The notes: generated from the sequence alone by a model not told the origin. A stretch of DNA of 64,000 nt from an uncultured Robinsoniella sp. (GCA_900539655.1 UQCR01000015.1:20788-84787); one strand, 5' to 3'; counted from the first letter of the stretch, positions 43,012 through 52,127 are shown. Made by a program: numbers and translations.

Positions 43012-43452
43012 ATGAAGAAAAAATACCATAACCTGCTCTTTCGAATTTCTTATTACATGGAATTATTTTTAGCAATTTTAATCACTGCAGCCATACTTAT
43101 TTTAAGTATTCAATTAATACCCGAAGTGATCCAAATGGCTACAAATGCCAAGTTTGACAACTTTAACAGTTTCCTTTCCACCGCCTTAAGCCTGGTAGTA
43201 GGCATTGAGTTCGTGAAAATGCTTTGCAAACATACGCCGGAAACACTGATCGAAGTACTGATGTTCGCTACTGCCCGGCAAATGGTGGTTGAACATATGT
43301 CTTTGTTTGAAACTACCATTGGCATCGTGGCAATCGGCATCCTATTTTTTATTAAAAAATTCCTGCTTACGAAATTTGAATCCGGAAAAGAACAGCCGGT
43401 ACCTGAAGAAAATTCCGTTTCGGCTTTACAGGATCAGGATTTAGAAAAATAA
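43012..43452 (+). CDS. PsiE-like small membrane protein
   Basis: A 146-aa protein with about four membrane helices. The stretch VVGIEFVKMLCKHTPETLIEVLMFATARQMVVEHMS resembles the conserved core of the phosphate-starvation-inducible PsiE family, which has a similar 136-aa length in E. coli. The function of that family is unknown. The start follows AGGAGGAAACCTAATTT. It is a single gene, convergent with the HAD phosphatase (2-bp gap). The last 25 residues are charged and may be cytoplasmic. Confidence 0.7.
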   Translation: MKKKYHNLLFRISYYMELFLAILITAAILILSIQLIPEVIQMATNAKFDNFNSFLSTALSLVVGIEFVKMLCKHTPETLIEVLMFATARQMVVEHMSLFETTIGIVAIGILFFIKKFLLTKFESGKEQPVPEENSVSALQDQDLEK

Positions 43453-43453
43453 T

Positions 43454-44248
43454 TTACACCAATCCTAATTTTTGCAAGCCATACCAGATCCCATCCTCAT
43501 CTACGGCCCTGGTTACAAAATCGGCAGCCTGCTTAAGAGGTTCTATGGCATTGCCCATGGCGATGCCGCATCCTGCCGCCTGAATCATTTCCATATCATT
43601 CATACTGTCACCAAAAGCGATCACATCTTTCCATTCCAGGTTGTAATAGTTAAGAAGCGCCTGAATTCCAACTGCTTTGGATGTGTTTTTATCCACAATA
43701 TCTGCTCCTACATTCCCGGAGAACATGGGGAATTTCAGCATTGGAAACTCCTTTTCTAATTCCTGAACCTGTTCTGTGGTACCAAACATAGCCAGAGCAT
43801 GAAGTGGTGCATTCAGCAATGCAGCAGGATCACCAAATTTTCGGTCACAGCTTCCAAATACCTGAACTTCCCTTTCAATAACACGCTCTTTATTTACAAA
43901 GTATCCGATATCTCCCAGATTATATCCGATGCAGACATGATGCTGCTCTGCATAATCCAAAAGCTCCTTTACCAAACTTTTTTCCATAAAATGTTCATAG
44001 ATTTTATTGTCACCAATCGTTACCTTTAATCCATTTGCATGCACAATCGCATCCGGGTGTACCAGATTCGCCAGCGGTAGGCTGAATTCATTTTCCATAT
44101 CCCTCCCGGACGCAAGTACAATGATATGGCCGCCGGCCCTCAGTTGTTTTAGAGCCTGCATAGCAGATTCCGGTATACTATAAGTTGCGTGGTCCAGCAG
44201 TGTCATATCCATATCAAAACATACTAATTTCTTCATTTTTATACCCAT
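43454..44248 (-). CDS. HAD-superfamily Cof-type phosphatase
   Basis: A 264-aa phosphatase of the Cof/IIB subfamily. Motif I is FDMDMTLLD near residue 10 (nucleophile D in DMD). Motif II is LASGRD, where Ser replaces the more usual Thr. Motif IV is VIAFGDSMNDMEMI in the C-terminal third, and GIAMGNA follows. Such enzymes hydrolyse sugar phosphates, FMN or other phosphorylated metabolites; the substrate cannot be told. Either ATG 44248 or ATG 44236 could be the start, since neither has a strong ribosome site. Confidence 0.9.
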   Translation of the reverse strand: MGIKMKKLVCFDMDMTLLDHATYSIPESAMQALKQLRAGGHIIVLASGRDMENEFSLPLANLVHPDAIVHANGLKVTIGDNKIYEHFMEKSLVKELLDYAEQHHVCIGYNLGDIGYFVNKERVIEREVQVFGSCDRKFGDPAALLNAPLHALAMFGTTEQVQELEKEFPMLKFPMFSGNVGADIVDKNTSKAVGIQALLNYYNLEWKDVIAFGDSMNDMEMIQAAGCGIAMGNAIEPLKQAADFVTRAVDEDGIWYGLQKLGLV

Positions 44249-44562
44249 TGCATATTGCAGAACATCCTGCTATACTGCCACAAAATATACGGGGTGAAAG
44301 AACAGTGGCTTCCTTTCCATTACAAAATTTTCTTTCCCCTTCATCTCACAAAGTGAGGCGTGCAGATAGGAATGAATTTCCTAACATACATATCTATGCC
44401 ATCATATTAACATAAATGGCGGGATTAATCCATTAAAAATAAACCCTGCATCCAGCTTTCACAGGAATACATTAAATATTAGATATATGGGGATATTTTC
44501 TCTGTTTTTTTACATACTAAACAAAAGAGAACTCTTTTTATATAAAACACGGAGGAATCCTT
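44249..44562. other. 314-bp gap with a repeat fragment
   Basis: No gene is seen here. It contains a fragment of the palindromic repeat family at 44347-44389. The AT-rich stretch before 44563 should hold the promoter of the small gene there, but I could not assign good boxes. Confidence 0.5.
44347..44389. repeat. Fragment of the 166-bp palindromic repeat family
   Basis: CAAAGTGAGGCGTGCAGATA and the following GGAATGAATTT match the right half of the element at 63622-63787 (CAAAGTGGGGCGTGCAGATG, GGAAATGAATTTT). Confidence 0.65.
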
Positions 44563-44760
44563 ATGAAAGATAATAAAACAAACAATGAAATTATTGATGA
44601 TTACGACTATCTGGGCAATTCCGCTTCTTCCATGGACTGTACCGGACTGATTCCATCTGCTCCCCAGAGCAAGGCTGAGCTGGACTCTTATGAAGAAGTT
44701 TATCATTTTGAACCGCCGAAAATGAAAGCCGCAAACAAAGAAAAAGACTCCCTGGAATAA
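44563..44760 (+). CDS. Small hypothetical protein, 65 aa
   Basis: A short, hydrophilic, acidic protein with a clear ribosome site (GGAGGAATCCTT before ATG) and its own terminator, so it is very probably translated. It has DYDYLGNSASSMDCTGLIPS in the first half and SYEEVYHFEPPKMKA in the second, and I do not recognise a family. There is no membrane helix, one Cys (in DCTGL) and a Lys/Glu-rich tail. Its isolation as a single gene with promoter-like AT-rich sequence upstream suggests a regulated small protein, for example a stress or sporulation product, but this is a guess. Confidence 0.7.
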   Translation: MKDNKTNNEIIDDYDYLGNSASSMDCTGLIPSAPQSKAELDSYEEVYHFEPPKMKAANKEKDSLE

Positions 44761-44781
44761 ACCCCGGAGTCAATAGCTTCT

Positions 44782-44812
44782 ACCAGTTCGCAAATCTGCG
44801 GGCTGGTTTTTC
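44782..44812 (+). terminator. Terminator of the 65-aa gene
   Basis: ACCAG...CTGGT with inner CGCA/TGCG pairs forms the stem, and TTTT follows on the plus strand. Confidence 0.75.
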
Positions 44813-44845
44813 TAATTCTAAATGCATATACATATGCTGAAACTG

Positions 44846-45238
44846 CTATCCAAACACTCTTGCAAGGGTGGATATCACGGCCTGAAGATCCGTAATCGCT
44901 TTATTCAGCTTGTCAAAATCTATTTTATCCATATTTTGTGCTGCCCGGCTCACTATCTGATCACTGTTTTCCGCCAGGCGGCTTATTTTATCTATCATGG
45001 ATGGAATATCAGCATCCGTAAGCTGGCGTGATATTTCATCCAGGCTTTCAGAGGCTGTCTCCACTTCTGATATGATCGTATTTATTCTGGGTGCTGCAAT
45101 CGCAATAAGCAGAATCACACCGGACATAAAAACTGCGAGAATGGCAGCAATAAAACGCAAATACGTTCTCTGCCGCTTAAGGCAGTTTTTTTCTTCCTCT
45201 AATGCCGATAATACCTCCCTGTTTGTTTTCTCCTCCAC
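44846..45238 (-). CDS. Small membrane protein with coiled coil
   Basis: A 130-aa protein with a charged N-terminus, one membrane helix (about 28-50: FIAAILAVFMSGVILLIAIAA), then an amphipathic alpha-helical region with heptads (SEVETASESLDEISRQL...ISRLAENSDQI). I place the start at GTG 45238, which follows GGGGAGG by 6 nt; a TTG at 45253 is in frame but overlaps that site. No family is recognised. It lies between a terminator and yibE/F on the same strand. Confidence 0.7.
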   Translation of the reverse strand: MEEKTNREVLSALEEEKNCLKRQRTYLRFIAAILAVFMSGVILLIAIAAPRINTIISEVETASESLDEISRQLTDADIPSMIDKISRLAENSDQIVSRAAQNMDKIDFDKLNKAITDLQAVISTLARVFG

Positions 45239-45302
45239 CGCAAACCTCCCCAATTACTTTCTGTAGATAATTTATGCGTGGTGCAAAAACAAAATACCGG
45301 TA

Positions 45303-46457
45303 TTACGCTTTCTTTTTTCTTGTTAGGAAAAAACCGCTGGTCAAAGCCGTAAACGGTGCAACTGTTACCAGACCAAAACTCCCCACTATGGTATCCAGAA
45401 TCTCCGATGAAACATATTTATAATTTAAGATATTGTCAATTGGGGTGCCCTGTGCCATGAATACCATCAGCAATGCGACACAGCCGCCTGAGTAAGCCAG
45501 AAGAAGCGTTGTTGTCATAGTTCCCATGGCGGCTCTTCCCACTGCCATGCCGGATTGCATTGCTTCCTTCCATCCGATATCCGGCTTTTTCTGTATTACC
45601 TCATTTACTGCAGAAGTTATATCTACCGCCAGATCCATAACGGCGCCTGATGACCCGATAAAGATACTTGCCATAAATATCTGGGTAAGATTCAGATTCT
45701 CGTAGCCGCTGTATAAAAGGCTCTCTGAGTTAGGCATAATGGCTCCATGGATTTTAAATGCATCCGTAAAAATCAACCCCATAATACAAGTTGTAATTAT
45801 TCCCAGGAAGGATCCGCATACCGCCGAAAAGGCCTTTCGATCAAAACCATAGACCAGCGTGATAATAACAAAGGTCAGCGTTAGTACAATAACCAGCCCG
45901 ACCAATACCGGCTGCATTCCTTTTAAATACATCGGAACCAGTAACTTCCATATCATCATGATTGTAAGTCCGAAGGATAATACCGCCCGTATTCCAGTTC
46001 TTCCTGCAAATAGAATTAGCAGCACTACAAAGCATCCCGCCAGTATCAGTTCCTTATTCAGACGGTAGTGGTCAATTAAATTTACGGAGAGAATTTCCTC
46101 TCCCTTGTGGCTGATCACCACAAGCGCCTTATCTCCGGGACGGAATATTTTATCTGCTTCCAATGACCCGTTGAGCATATTAAAGCCATCCGCCTCTACT
46201 CCTTTGAATTCCCCGCCCAGAAATTTGACCGTACATCTCTGTTCTCCTGACTTAATCAGCCCTGTACTGATGATCTTACTGTCATCTGTACTCAGGACTT
46301 CCGCCGCACAGCGCTCTGTCCCTTTATAAATGACTGCATCCTCAAATCCGGTAGGTAAAAAAAACAGTACTGCCATCAGCACCAGACAAACTATGACCGG
46401 CAGCTGATAGCAAACTGTTTCTCGGGTAATCTTCAGTTTTCGCATTTTGGGAAGCAA
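45303..46457 (-). CDS. YibE/F-family membrane protein
   Basis: A 384-aa polytopic membrane protein of the YibE/F family. An N-terminal helix is followed by an extracytoplasmic domain (to about 125), then six or seven helices. The conserved stretches are FIGSSGAVMDLAVDITSAVNEV and GRAAMGTMTTTLLLAYSGGC. Function is unknown; Gram-positive members have been linked to envelope physiology. The likely start is TTG 46457, 8 nt after GGGAG; ATG 46445 is an alternative. The upstream alkaline phosphatase ends at the base before, so the two are probably one operon. Confidence 0.82.
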   Translation of the reverse strand: MLPKMRKLKITRETVCYQLPVIVCLVLMAVLFFLPTGFEDAVIYKGTERCAAEVLSTDDSKIISTGLIKSGEQRCTVKFLGGEFKGVEADGFNMLNGSLEADKIFRPGDKALVVISHKGEEILSVNLIDHYRLNKELILAGCFVVLLILFAGRTGIRAVLSFGLTIMMIWKLLVPMYLKGMQPVLVGLVIVLTLTFVIITLVYGFDRKAFSAVCGSFLGIITTCIMGLIFTDAFKIHGAIMPNSESLLYSGYENLNLTQIFMASIFIGSSGAVMDLAVDITSAVNEVIQKKPDIGWKEAMQSGMAVGRAAMGTMTTTLLLAYSGGCVALLMVFMAQGTPIDNILNYKYVSSEILDTIVGSFGLVTVAPFTALTSGFFLTRKKKA

Positions 46458-48026
46458 TTACTTAACTCCCGTAAGCTGTGCGAGATTTTTAAATATATCT
46501 GTGTTATCATAATACCCTTCGAATTTTTCCTGTCCTGCTCCCTGTGCATATACCGGTACCGGAAGGCCTGTATGTGCATAAGAGGCAAAATTAATACCTG
46601 ATTTATTATTGAGAATATGTGTAATGGTTACCGATAATGGCTCATAAGTACCATATAAGATATATTCTTCCTGTGACATTCCATCTTTTTTTGCTGTGCC
46701 TGTTTCCAGCGTTCTCTTATAAGCATCCTCAAGGCGGGAATATTCATAATCTGTTAAAATTAATTTGGAATCTTCCTTTGCATCTTTATCGTCTTTTGTC
46801 ATTAAGCCGAAGTTTGCCTTGATATCCTTTAATACTTCTTTAAAATCTGTTTTATTTTCTTTATACTTTGCAACAAAGTCCGAGTCAAATTTTGCATAGG
46901 ATATTTTCTGGTTTGACAGATTTGTCAGGTACGTATCGTAATCCGTTCCGGCATATCCGATTGTTAATCCACCGGTTTCATGATCTCCGGTCACCAGAAT
47001 CAATGTATCATCCGGATGTTTTTTATAAAACTCAACTGCTGCTTCCACGGAATTACTTAATGCTTCCGTATCGTTAATTGCTGATCCCGCATCATTTGCA
47101 TGACATGCCCAGTCAATCTTGCCGCCTTCTACCATCATAAAGAATCCGGTATCATTATCCAGAACGTCAATGCCCTTCTGCACGTAATCCTTTAATGAAA
47201 GTTCATCTTTTACTGCGTCCAGATCATAAGACATAGAATCTGCATCTGCCAGATGTTCCGCTATTACAAGTGCTTTACCATCTTCCGCTTTTAACTTCTT
47301 TGCTTCTTCCTGGGTTTTAATTACCTTATAGCCTGCTTCTTCCGCAATTTTATAAGCGTCTTTCTGATCCTCTTTTTCTCCGGTCGGGTCAAGAAGTGCC
47401 CCTCCTGCAAAATAATCAAAATTACTGTCTGCCAATTCTTTCGCAATATCGTAATAGTTATTTCTGGAAGCCTGATGCGCATAAAAAGCTGCCGGGGTAG
47501 CATGGTTTAAATTAACGGTTGTCACAACCCCTACTTTAAAATCCTTCTGTTTTTTTAATTTTTCGGATATTGCCTCAAACTTCTTAGTCATGGTAGTATC
47601 CATGTTAATGGTTCCGCTGTAGGTTTTATTTCCGGTGGAGATAGAAGTCGCTGTAGATGCAGAATCCGGTGCAAAGGAAGTACTGTCATATGTCTGCGCC
47701 GTTCCGGCAACCGGGAAATCCATAAAAGACAAAGCTTTGGACTCAATTTCCCCTTTGCTTTCTGTCGTTCCCAGATAATCTGCTGTTGCCTGAATCTGGG
47801 GATAACTCATACCATCACCAATAAATAAGAAAATGTACTTTGGTGTCTTCGTCTCAGCATTTTCTGCCTTACTGTCCGTCTTTGTATCAGATTCAGCTGC
47901 CTTTGTCTCCTTCTCTGTCTGAGCCGTAGTTTCGGTAGCATGTCCGATAACTGCAGGAATGGCTGTAAGTGTTGGGACTGCCAATGCCATAGCTAACATC
48001 ACTGCACTGATTTTCTTCAATTTCAT
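46458..48026 (-). CDS. Secreted alkaline phosphatase (PhoA superfamily)
   Basis: A 522-aa secreted phosphomonoesterase. A signal peptide (about 1-30) is followed by a Thr/Ala/Glu-rich linker to residue 62. The catalytic domain has metal-binding D71 in LFIGDGMS, nucleophile S122 in PDSASTATS, NHATPAAFYAH, CHANDAGSA, GDHETGGL and the late SYAHTGLPVPVYA motif. It should release phosphate from organic esters at the cell surface. TGTAA repeats spaced in multiples of 11 bp upstream could be PhoP-binding sites. It is followed directly by yibE/F. Confidence 0.93.
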   Translation of the reverse strand: MKLKKISAVMLAMALAVPTLTAIPAVIGHATETTAQTEKETKAAESDTKTDSKAENAETKTPKYIFLFIGDGMSYPQIQATADYLGTTESKGEIESKALSFMDFPVAGTAQTYDSTSFAPDSASTATSISTGNKTYSGTINMDTTMTKKFEAISEKLKKQKDFKVGVVTTVNLNHATPAAFYAHQASRNNYYDIAKELADSNFDYFAGGALLDPTGEKEDQKDAYKIAEEAGYKVIKTQEEAKKLKAEDGKALVIAEHLADADSMSYDLDAVKDELSLKDYVQKGIDVLDNDTGFFMMVEGGKIDWACHANDAGSAINDTEALSNSVEAAVEFYKKHPDDTLILVTGDHETGGLTIGYAGTDYDTYLTNLSNQKISYAKFDSDFVAKYKENKTDFKEVLKDIKANFGLMTKDDKDAKEDSKLILTDYEYSRLEDAYKRTLETGTAKKDGMSQEEYILYGTYEPLSVTITHILNNKSGINFASYAHTGLPVPVYAQGAGQEKFEGYYDNTDIFKNLAQLTGVK

Positions 48027-48085
48027 AATCTTTTCTCCTCTTTTTGCTTGATTATTTTCTTACATGGAATAATTTATCAGAAAAA

Positions 48086-48144
48086 TGTAAGGACCGGTTT
48101 TCTACCTTGTAAAGAGTTCGTAAAAATATAACAGTCTTTGTAAA
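48086..48144 (-). promoter_or_regulatory. PhoP-box-like repeats upstream of alkaline phosphatase
   Basis: On the plus strand TGTAAG (48086-48091), TGTAAA (48108-48113), CGTAAA (48119-48124) and TGTAAA (48139-48144) recur. The first three are 22 and 11 bp apart, which matches the TTWACA / 11-bp period of Gram-positive PhoP boxes when read on the minus strand. The fourth is out of phase. Confidence 0.35.
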
Positions 48145-48259
48145 ATTGATTTAACAGTGGCGATCGTATCTTCTTCCTGTCCGTTATGTTAGATTTGTGA
48201 TAAAATATAAAAAGAATATGTAACGAATACAATAACCAAACAGATTTATTTCTGCCAAA

Positions 48260-48276
48260 ATGATTCTTAGAATCAT
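48260..48276. promoter_or_regulatory. Perfect palindrome upstream of the alcohol dehydrogenase
   Basis: ATGATTCT-T-AGAATCAT is a perfect 8-bp dyad, 10 bp upstream of the ribosome site of the Fe-alcohol dehydrogenase. It may be a repressor site. Confidence 0.45.
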
Positions 48277-48298
48277 CTCACCAAAGGAGGAACAGGGA

Positions 48299-49369
48299 AT
48301 GTATTTTTATATGCCAACAAAGATTTATTGTGAAAAGAATTGTGTACAACACCATGCTCAGGAACTCTCGGCTCTGGGTAAAAAAGCCCTTATCGTTACC
48401 GGAAAACGTTCATCCAAAGAAAATGGTTCTTTAGCTGACGTTCAGAATGCACTTACAGAAAAAGGGATCCCTTTTGTGCTGTTTGACCGAATTGAGGAAA
48501 ATCCTTCTATTGAAACCGTTATGGAAGCACGTGACTTTGGAAATGTGTCGGAAGCCGACTTTGTCATTGGGATCGGCGGCGGCTCTCCGCTGGATGCAGC
48601 CAAAGCCATTTCCCTCATGATGAAGCAAAAAGAAAAAGCAGAAAATTTTCTATATGAAAAAGGTTCCGATGATGCTTATCCCGTAGTATCTGTTCCCACC
48701 ACTTGCGGAACCGGCTCCGAATCCACACCTTATGCAATCCTCACGATTCACAAAAAACGCACAAAATCCAGTATCTCCCACCGTATTTTCCCGGCGCTGG
48801 CTCTTTGTGATCCCTCTTACTTAAAAAACCTTCCACTTTCTGTACTTGCATCTACTTCCATTGATGCATTGGGACATTTTCTGGAAAGCTACATCAATAA
48901 CAATGCCACTTTCTACAGTAAAATGCTTTGTAAAGAAGGCATGCGGCTCTGGGCTTCTGTCAAAGATATCCTTCTGGGAAACCCAGGTACTGACGCTGAT
49001 TATGAAGCCCTGCTCAATGCGTCTACACTGGCGGGTATGGCAATTACCCATACCGGAACCTCTCTTCCCCACGGTCTTAGTTACTATCCGACCTATGAGA
49101 CCGGCGTCCCTCACGGGAAAGCTGTTGGAGTCTTTCTACCCGGATACTTAAGTGCCGCAAAAAATTATCAAAAGGAGGTTCTGGGCATGCTGAATTTCCG
49201 GGATATCCAAGAGTTTGCTTCTTATATAAACCAGGTCCTGGGCAGTGTTGAGATCAGTGAGGAACTCAAAAACGCTGCTGTGGAAGGCATGCTATCCAAT
49301 CAGGCAAAACTGGCAAACTGCCCCTTCCCGGTAGATGAAACTGTTATGCTGGGGATGTTTTTTTCTTGA
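48299..49369 (+). CDS. Iron-containing alcohol dehydrogenase family protein
   Basis: A 356-aa group III alcohol dehydrogenase. The NAD(P)-binding region has IGIGGGSPLDAAKAISLM and VPTTCGTGSESTPYA. The metal ligands are in SIDALGHFLESY, THTGTSLPHGLSYYPTY and GVPHGKAVGVF. The start is ATG 48299, 8 nt after AAAGGAGG; the frame opens further upstream but without a site. The palindrome at 48260-48276 could be its operator. Substrate could be butanol/ethanol or lactaldehyde-type alcohols; sequence alone does not decide. Confidence 0.93.
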   Translation: MYFYMPTKIYCEKNCVQHHAQELSALGKKALIVTGKRSSKENGSLADVQNALTEKGIPFVLFDRIEENPSIETVMEARDFGNVSEADFVIGIGGGSPLDAAKAISLMMKQKEKAENFLYEKGSDDAYPVVSVPTTCGTGSESTPYAILTIHKKRTKSSISHRIFPALALCDPSYLKNLPLSVLASTSIDALGHFLESYINNNATFYSKMLCKEGMRLWASVKDILLGNPGTDADYEALLNASTLAGMAITHTGTSLPHGLSYYPTYETGVPHGKAVGVFLPGYLSAAKNYQKEVLGMLNFRDIQEFASYINQVLGSVEISEELKNAAVEGMLSNQAKLANCPFPVDETVMLGMFFS

Positions 49370-49386
49370 TGCACAATGATAATGAA

Positions 49387-50067
49387 TTACTTATTAACCG
49401 TACGGTGTACTGCTATGGCCACCCATATTATATGAATTAAAAATCCTCCCAATATAATTGCAGCCAGATAGAGCAGGATTACAAGTATATTGGGTATCAG
49501 TCCATCCAGATTCCGGATGACAATCTGGGAAAACTGCCTGTATGGATTGATGTAAAACATGTCAATCTCAGTTGTGAACAATCTGGATACTGCTATATTG
49601 ATTAATTCTGCAATTCCTGCAGTGATGACGAATATCTTGATAACACCGGGATAGTCCCGGAATGTTAACCCAGTAGAAAATTTGACTCCGGTGTAAATGC
49701 CCAATACAATTAATGCCACATGCCAGCAGACGGAATGCAGCGTCAGTATAAAAAGCGGATAGCACATTCCGGAGGTATCGGCAAACGCAAATATACCTCC
49801 CAGCAGATTGATATCCATTAAGAAGTGAATAACTGCTTTTTTCTTTTTCAAAAAGGGCAGAATGAGGCATAAATACATTGGCAGACTGCATAGCTGAAAC
49901 GGAAAATACCGCCAGATATAGCTTCCATGATTAACTACGGTTATAAGCAAGATCTGTTTGATTATCTCTGATATAAAAAAACAGATTCCAAACCAGAAGA
50001 TGACTTTGCAGCTCTGATCAAATTTTCTCTTTTCCTGCATTCCCTCACCCCGCCTTTTATCTTCCAT
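49387..50067 (-). CDS. YwaF/TIGR02206-family integral membrane protein
   Basis: A 226-aa membrane protein with about six or seven helices. WRYFPFQLCSLPMYLCLILPFLK and HSVCWHVALIVLGIYTG resemble the YwaF-type family (TMEM164-like), whose function is unknown. It is a single gene, convergent with the alcohol dehydrogenase. ATG 50067 opens the frame, but ATG 50040 after GGGGTGAGGGA is an equally plausible start. Confidence 0.78.
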   Translation of the reverse strand: MEDKRRGEGMQEKRKFDQSCKVIFWFGICFFISEIIKQILLITVVNHGSYIWRYFPFQLCSLPMYLCLILPFLKKKKAVIHFLMDINLLGGIFAFADTSGMCYPLFILTLHSVCWHVALIVLGIYTGVKFSTGLTFRDYPGVIKIFVITAGIAELINIAVSRLFTTEIDMFYINPYRQFSQIVIRNLDGLIPNILVILLYLAAIILGGFLIHIIWVAIAVHRTVNK

Positions 50068-50162
50068 CCTCTAATTTTATTCTTCGTCTGATGAGATTAT
50101 TATACTCCATATCTGCTTCCCGGACTGCATAAATCGACATATTATTTATCAGATTTTCACGC

Positions 50163-50192
50163 AAAAAGAGCAAAGATCAAAAATCTTTGCTC
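50163..50192 (-). terminator. Terminator of the XRE/ABC exporter operon
   Basis: GAGCAAAGAT and ATCTTTGCTC form a perfect 10-bp stem with a 5-nt loop, followed by TTTTT on the minus strand. It lies about 55 bp past the ABC permease stop. Confidence 0.85.
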
Positions 50193-50221
50193 CTAACTGT
50201 TTCATTATGGTTCTTATGGTT

Positions 50222-50249
50222 GATTCATATATGGATTCATATATGGATT
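50222..50249. repeat. 12-bp tandem repeat next to the permease stop codon
   Basis: GATTCATATATG occurs twice in tandem plus a partial copy, and the array reaches the stop codon of the ABC permease. It probably arose by slippage. Confidence 0.7.
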
Positions 50250-51013
50250 TAGATCCTTTTTTTACGAAATATCAGGACAGCCCCGGCTAAAAATATAAGG
50301 CTTAATACCGCTGTTACCCCAACAGAAGCAATTGCATCCGAAATCTGGTATTCAGATGCCAGCATGCCCACATTATTTGATATCAGTAGCAACGGGTTAT
50401 ATTTTTGTAATACCGGCAGCATATTTACCATAAATAGGATTACTACGACGGCGCCTACCCCCAACAGGCTGGTATAGCTGCTCTTTCCCACGGTAGAAAC
50501 CAGTAGCAGAAGCGTCAGCAAAAATATGCCAAACAGCCAGAGGCACAAAACCGCGAACCAAAGATGAGAAATCCCCTGCTGGTCAAATAAATACTCCGTA
50601 TATCCATAGGTTGTGACAAAACACAGAGCCAGACATACCGTCCAGATGATAGCCGCTGATGTAAATTTTGCCATAATGACAGCATTTCTGGACAGGCCTT
50701 TTGTTAAAATATTGATCAGGGTCCCTTTTGACAGTTCACTGGAGAGAATACCGCTGAATACCAGTATCAGCACGATCAGCCCCATAGAAGTATTGTTTTT
50801 GAAAAACTGCATATAGGAATCCATTGCCGTAGGAGCCTGCATTGTTATCTGCATTCCTTCAACAGCAAAATTCTTCAGTATCAACGGGGTCAGTTTTGCA
50901 GTGAGGGGGCTCATCATTCCAAATATAAAAAATAGGATTAAAAGGATGAATAAACGGTAGGTTCTCAGCTGCTCCAGCCATTCTTTTTTTAGAAAAGCAA
51001 CATATCCTTTCAT
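50249..51013 (-). CDS. ABC-2-type exporter permease
   Basis: A 254-aa permease with six predicted helices and ABC-2 characteristics: LVLIFSGILSSELSKGTLINILTKGLSRN in the middle, as in NatB/bacitracin-type exporters. The start overlaps the ATPase gene by 4 nt (ATGA). The substrate is unknown; drugs, antimicrobial peptides or lipids are possible. Confidence 0.9.
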   Translation of the reverse strand: MKGYVAFLKKEWLEQLRTYRLFILLILFFIFGMMSPLTAKLTPLILKNFAVEGMQITMQAPTAMDSYMQFFKNNTSMGLIVLILVFSGILSSELSKGTLINILTKGLSRNAVIMAKFTSAAIIWTVCLALCFVTTYGYTEYLFDQQGISHLWFAVLCLWLFGIFLLTLLLLVSTVGKSSYTSLLGVGAVVVILFMVNMLPVLQKYNPLLLISNNVGMLASEYQISDAIASVGVTAVLSLIFLAGAVLIFRKKRI

Positions 51014-51927
51014 TTTACCACCTCCATAAACAGGGTTTCCAGGTTTGGTTCCTGTACCTCGTATTTCAATACCTGCATCTGCTCCCTCAAGACCAGGGAT
51101 AATATCTGTAAGCTGCTTTTCTGCACATCCTGAACCTGAATGGTTAAAGCGAACCGGGTTCTGCCAACAGCTGTAATACCTTCTGTCTTAGTAAGAATTT
51201 CCTGCAACCTCCTGGCATCCTGCTCATTTGTCAGTTCCAGAATCATTTCATCTCTTTTGTGTCCGGATTTTAATTCTTCCAGGCCTCCGCAGAGCGCCAG
51301 CTTTCCGTCATGCAATACTGCAACCCGGTCACAGATGCGCTCCACATCCGATAAGATATGCGTGGAAAACACCACCGTCATCTGGGATTTGACCACTGAT
51401 AAAATATCCAGTATTTCTTTTCTCCCAACCGGGTCCAGAGCAGAAGTCGGTTCATCACATAACAGCAGTCTGGGGTCATTCAATAATGCCTGTGCAATTC
51501 CCAGACGCTGTTTCATTCCCCTGGAATAACCGCCGATTTTCTGTTTTACATCCTTTAAACCAACAATTTCCAATAACTCCCCGCTTTTATCCTGAATCTT
51601 TTTCGCCGTCATTCCGGATACTTCTCCGCAGAGCTTCAGATATTCTTTTGCCCTCATATAACTATAAAACTCAGGTACATCAGGAAGATACCCTATCATG
51701 CGGTTGGTTTTTGTCTCACCATAGGATACCTTATTTCCCGCTATCCGTATCTCTCCATCATCCGGCTGAAGCAAACCCAATATCATTTTCATTGTAGTTG
51801 TTTTACCGGCACCATTTTCCCCAAGGAATCCGAACACACTGTGCTCCGGTACCTGGAAGCTTAGATCCTTAATAACTGCATGGCCGTTAAAACTTTTCTT
51901 TAAATTCTTTACCTCTAAAATGTCCAT
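51010..51927 (-). CDS. ABC exporter ATPase
   Basis: A 305-aa ATPase of the CcmA/NatA class: Walker A GENGAGKTT, a Q-loop, signature SRGMKQRLGIAQAL, Walker B LLLCDEPTSALDP, and the H-loop FSTHILSDVERI. A C-terminal extension of about 90 residues is typical of this class. It is coupled to the PLDc_N-domain gene upstream by one base of overlap and to the permease downstream by 4 bases. Confidence 0.94.
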   Translation of the reverse strand: MDILEVKNLKKSFNGHAVIKDLSFQVPEHSVFGFLGENGAGKTTTMKMILGLLQPDDGEIRIAGNKVSYGETKTNRMIGYLPDVPEFYSYMRAKEYLKLCGEVSGMTAKKIQDKSGELLEIVGLKDVKQKIGGYSRGMKQRLGIAQALLNDPRLLLCDEPTSALDPVGRKEILDILSVVKSQMTVVFSTHILSDVERICDRVAVLHDGKLALCGGLEELKSGHKRDEMILELTNEQDARRLQEILTKTEGITAVGRTRFALTIQVQDVQKSSLQILSLVLREQMQVLKYEVQEPNLETLFMEVVK

Positions 51928-52127
51928 TATTCATCACCTCTGCCTATGGTAAAATACAAGATTGGTCCGATAAACTGAATAATCAATACAACAACTACCC
52001 ATATGGCCTTATTTCCAAAACGGTAATTGGGATGCCGCAATACATGAATTAAAGCTGTGATTGCCAATGCCAGCTCTGCTACAATTACCGGAATCAAAAA
52101 GGGCAAAAACTCTATTAAATCTTTCAT
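51927..52127 (-). CDS. Small PLDc_N-domain membrane protein
   Basis: A 66-aa protein with two helices and the PLDc_N signature (ALIHVLRHPNYRFGNKAIWVVVVLIIQFIGPILYF). This domain is the N-terminal part of cardiolipin synthases, but short stand-alone copies sit beside ABC exporters in many Firmicutes and are thought to help in resistance or immunity. It overlaps the ATPase gene by one base and follows the XRE regulator. Confidence 0.85.
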   Translation of the reverse strand: MKDLIEFLPFLIPVIVAELALAITALIHVLRHPNYRFGNKAIWVVVVLIIQFIGPILYFTIGRGDE

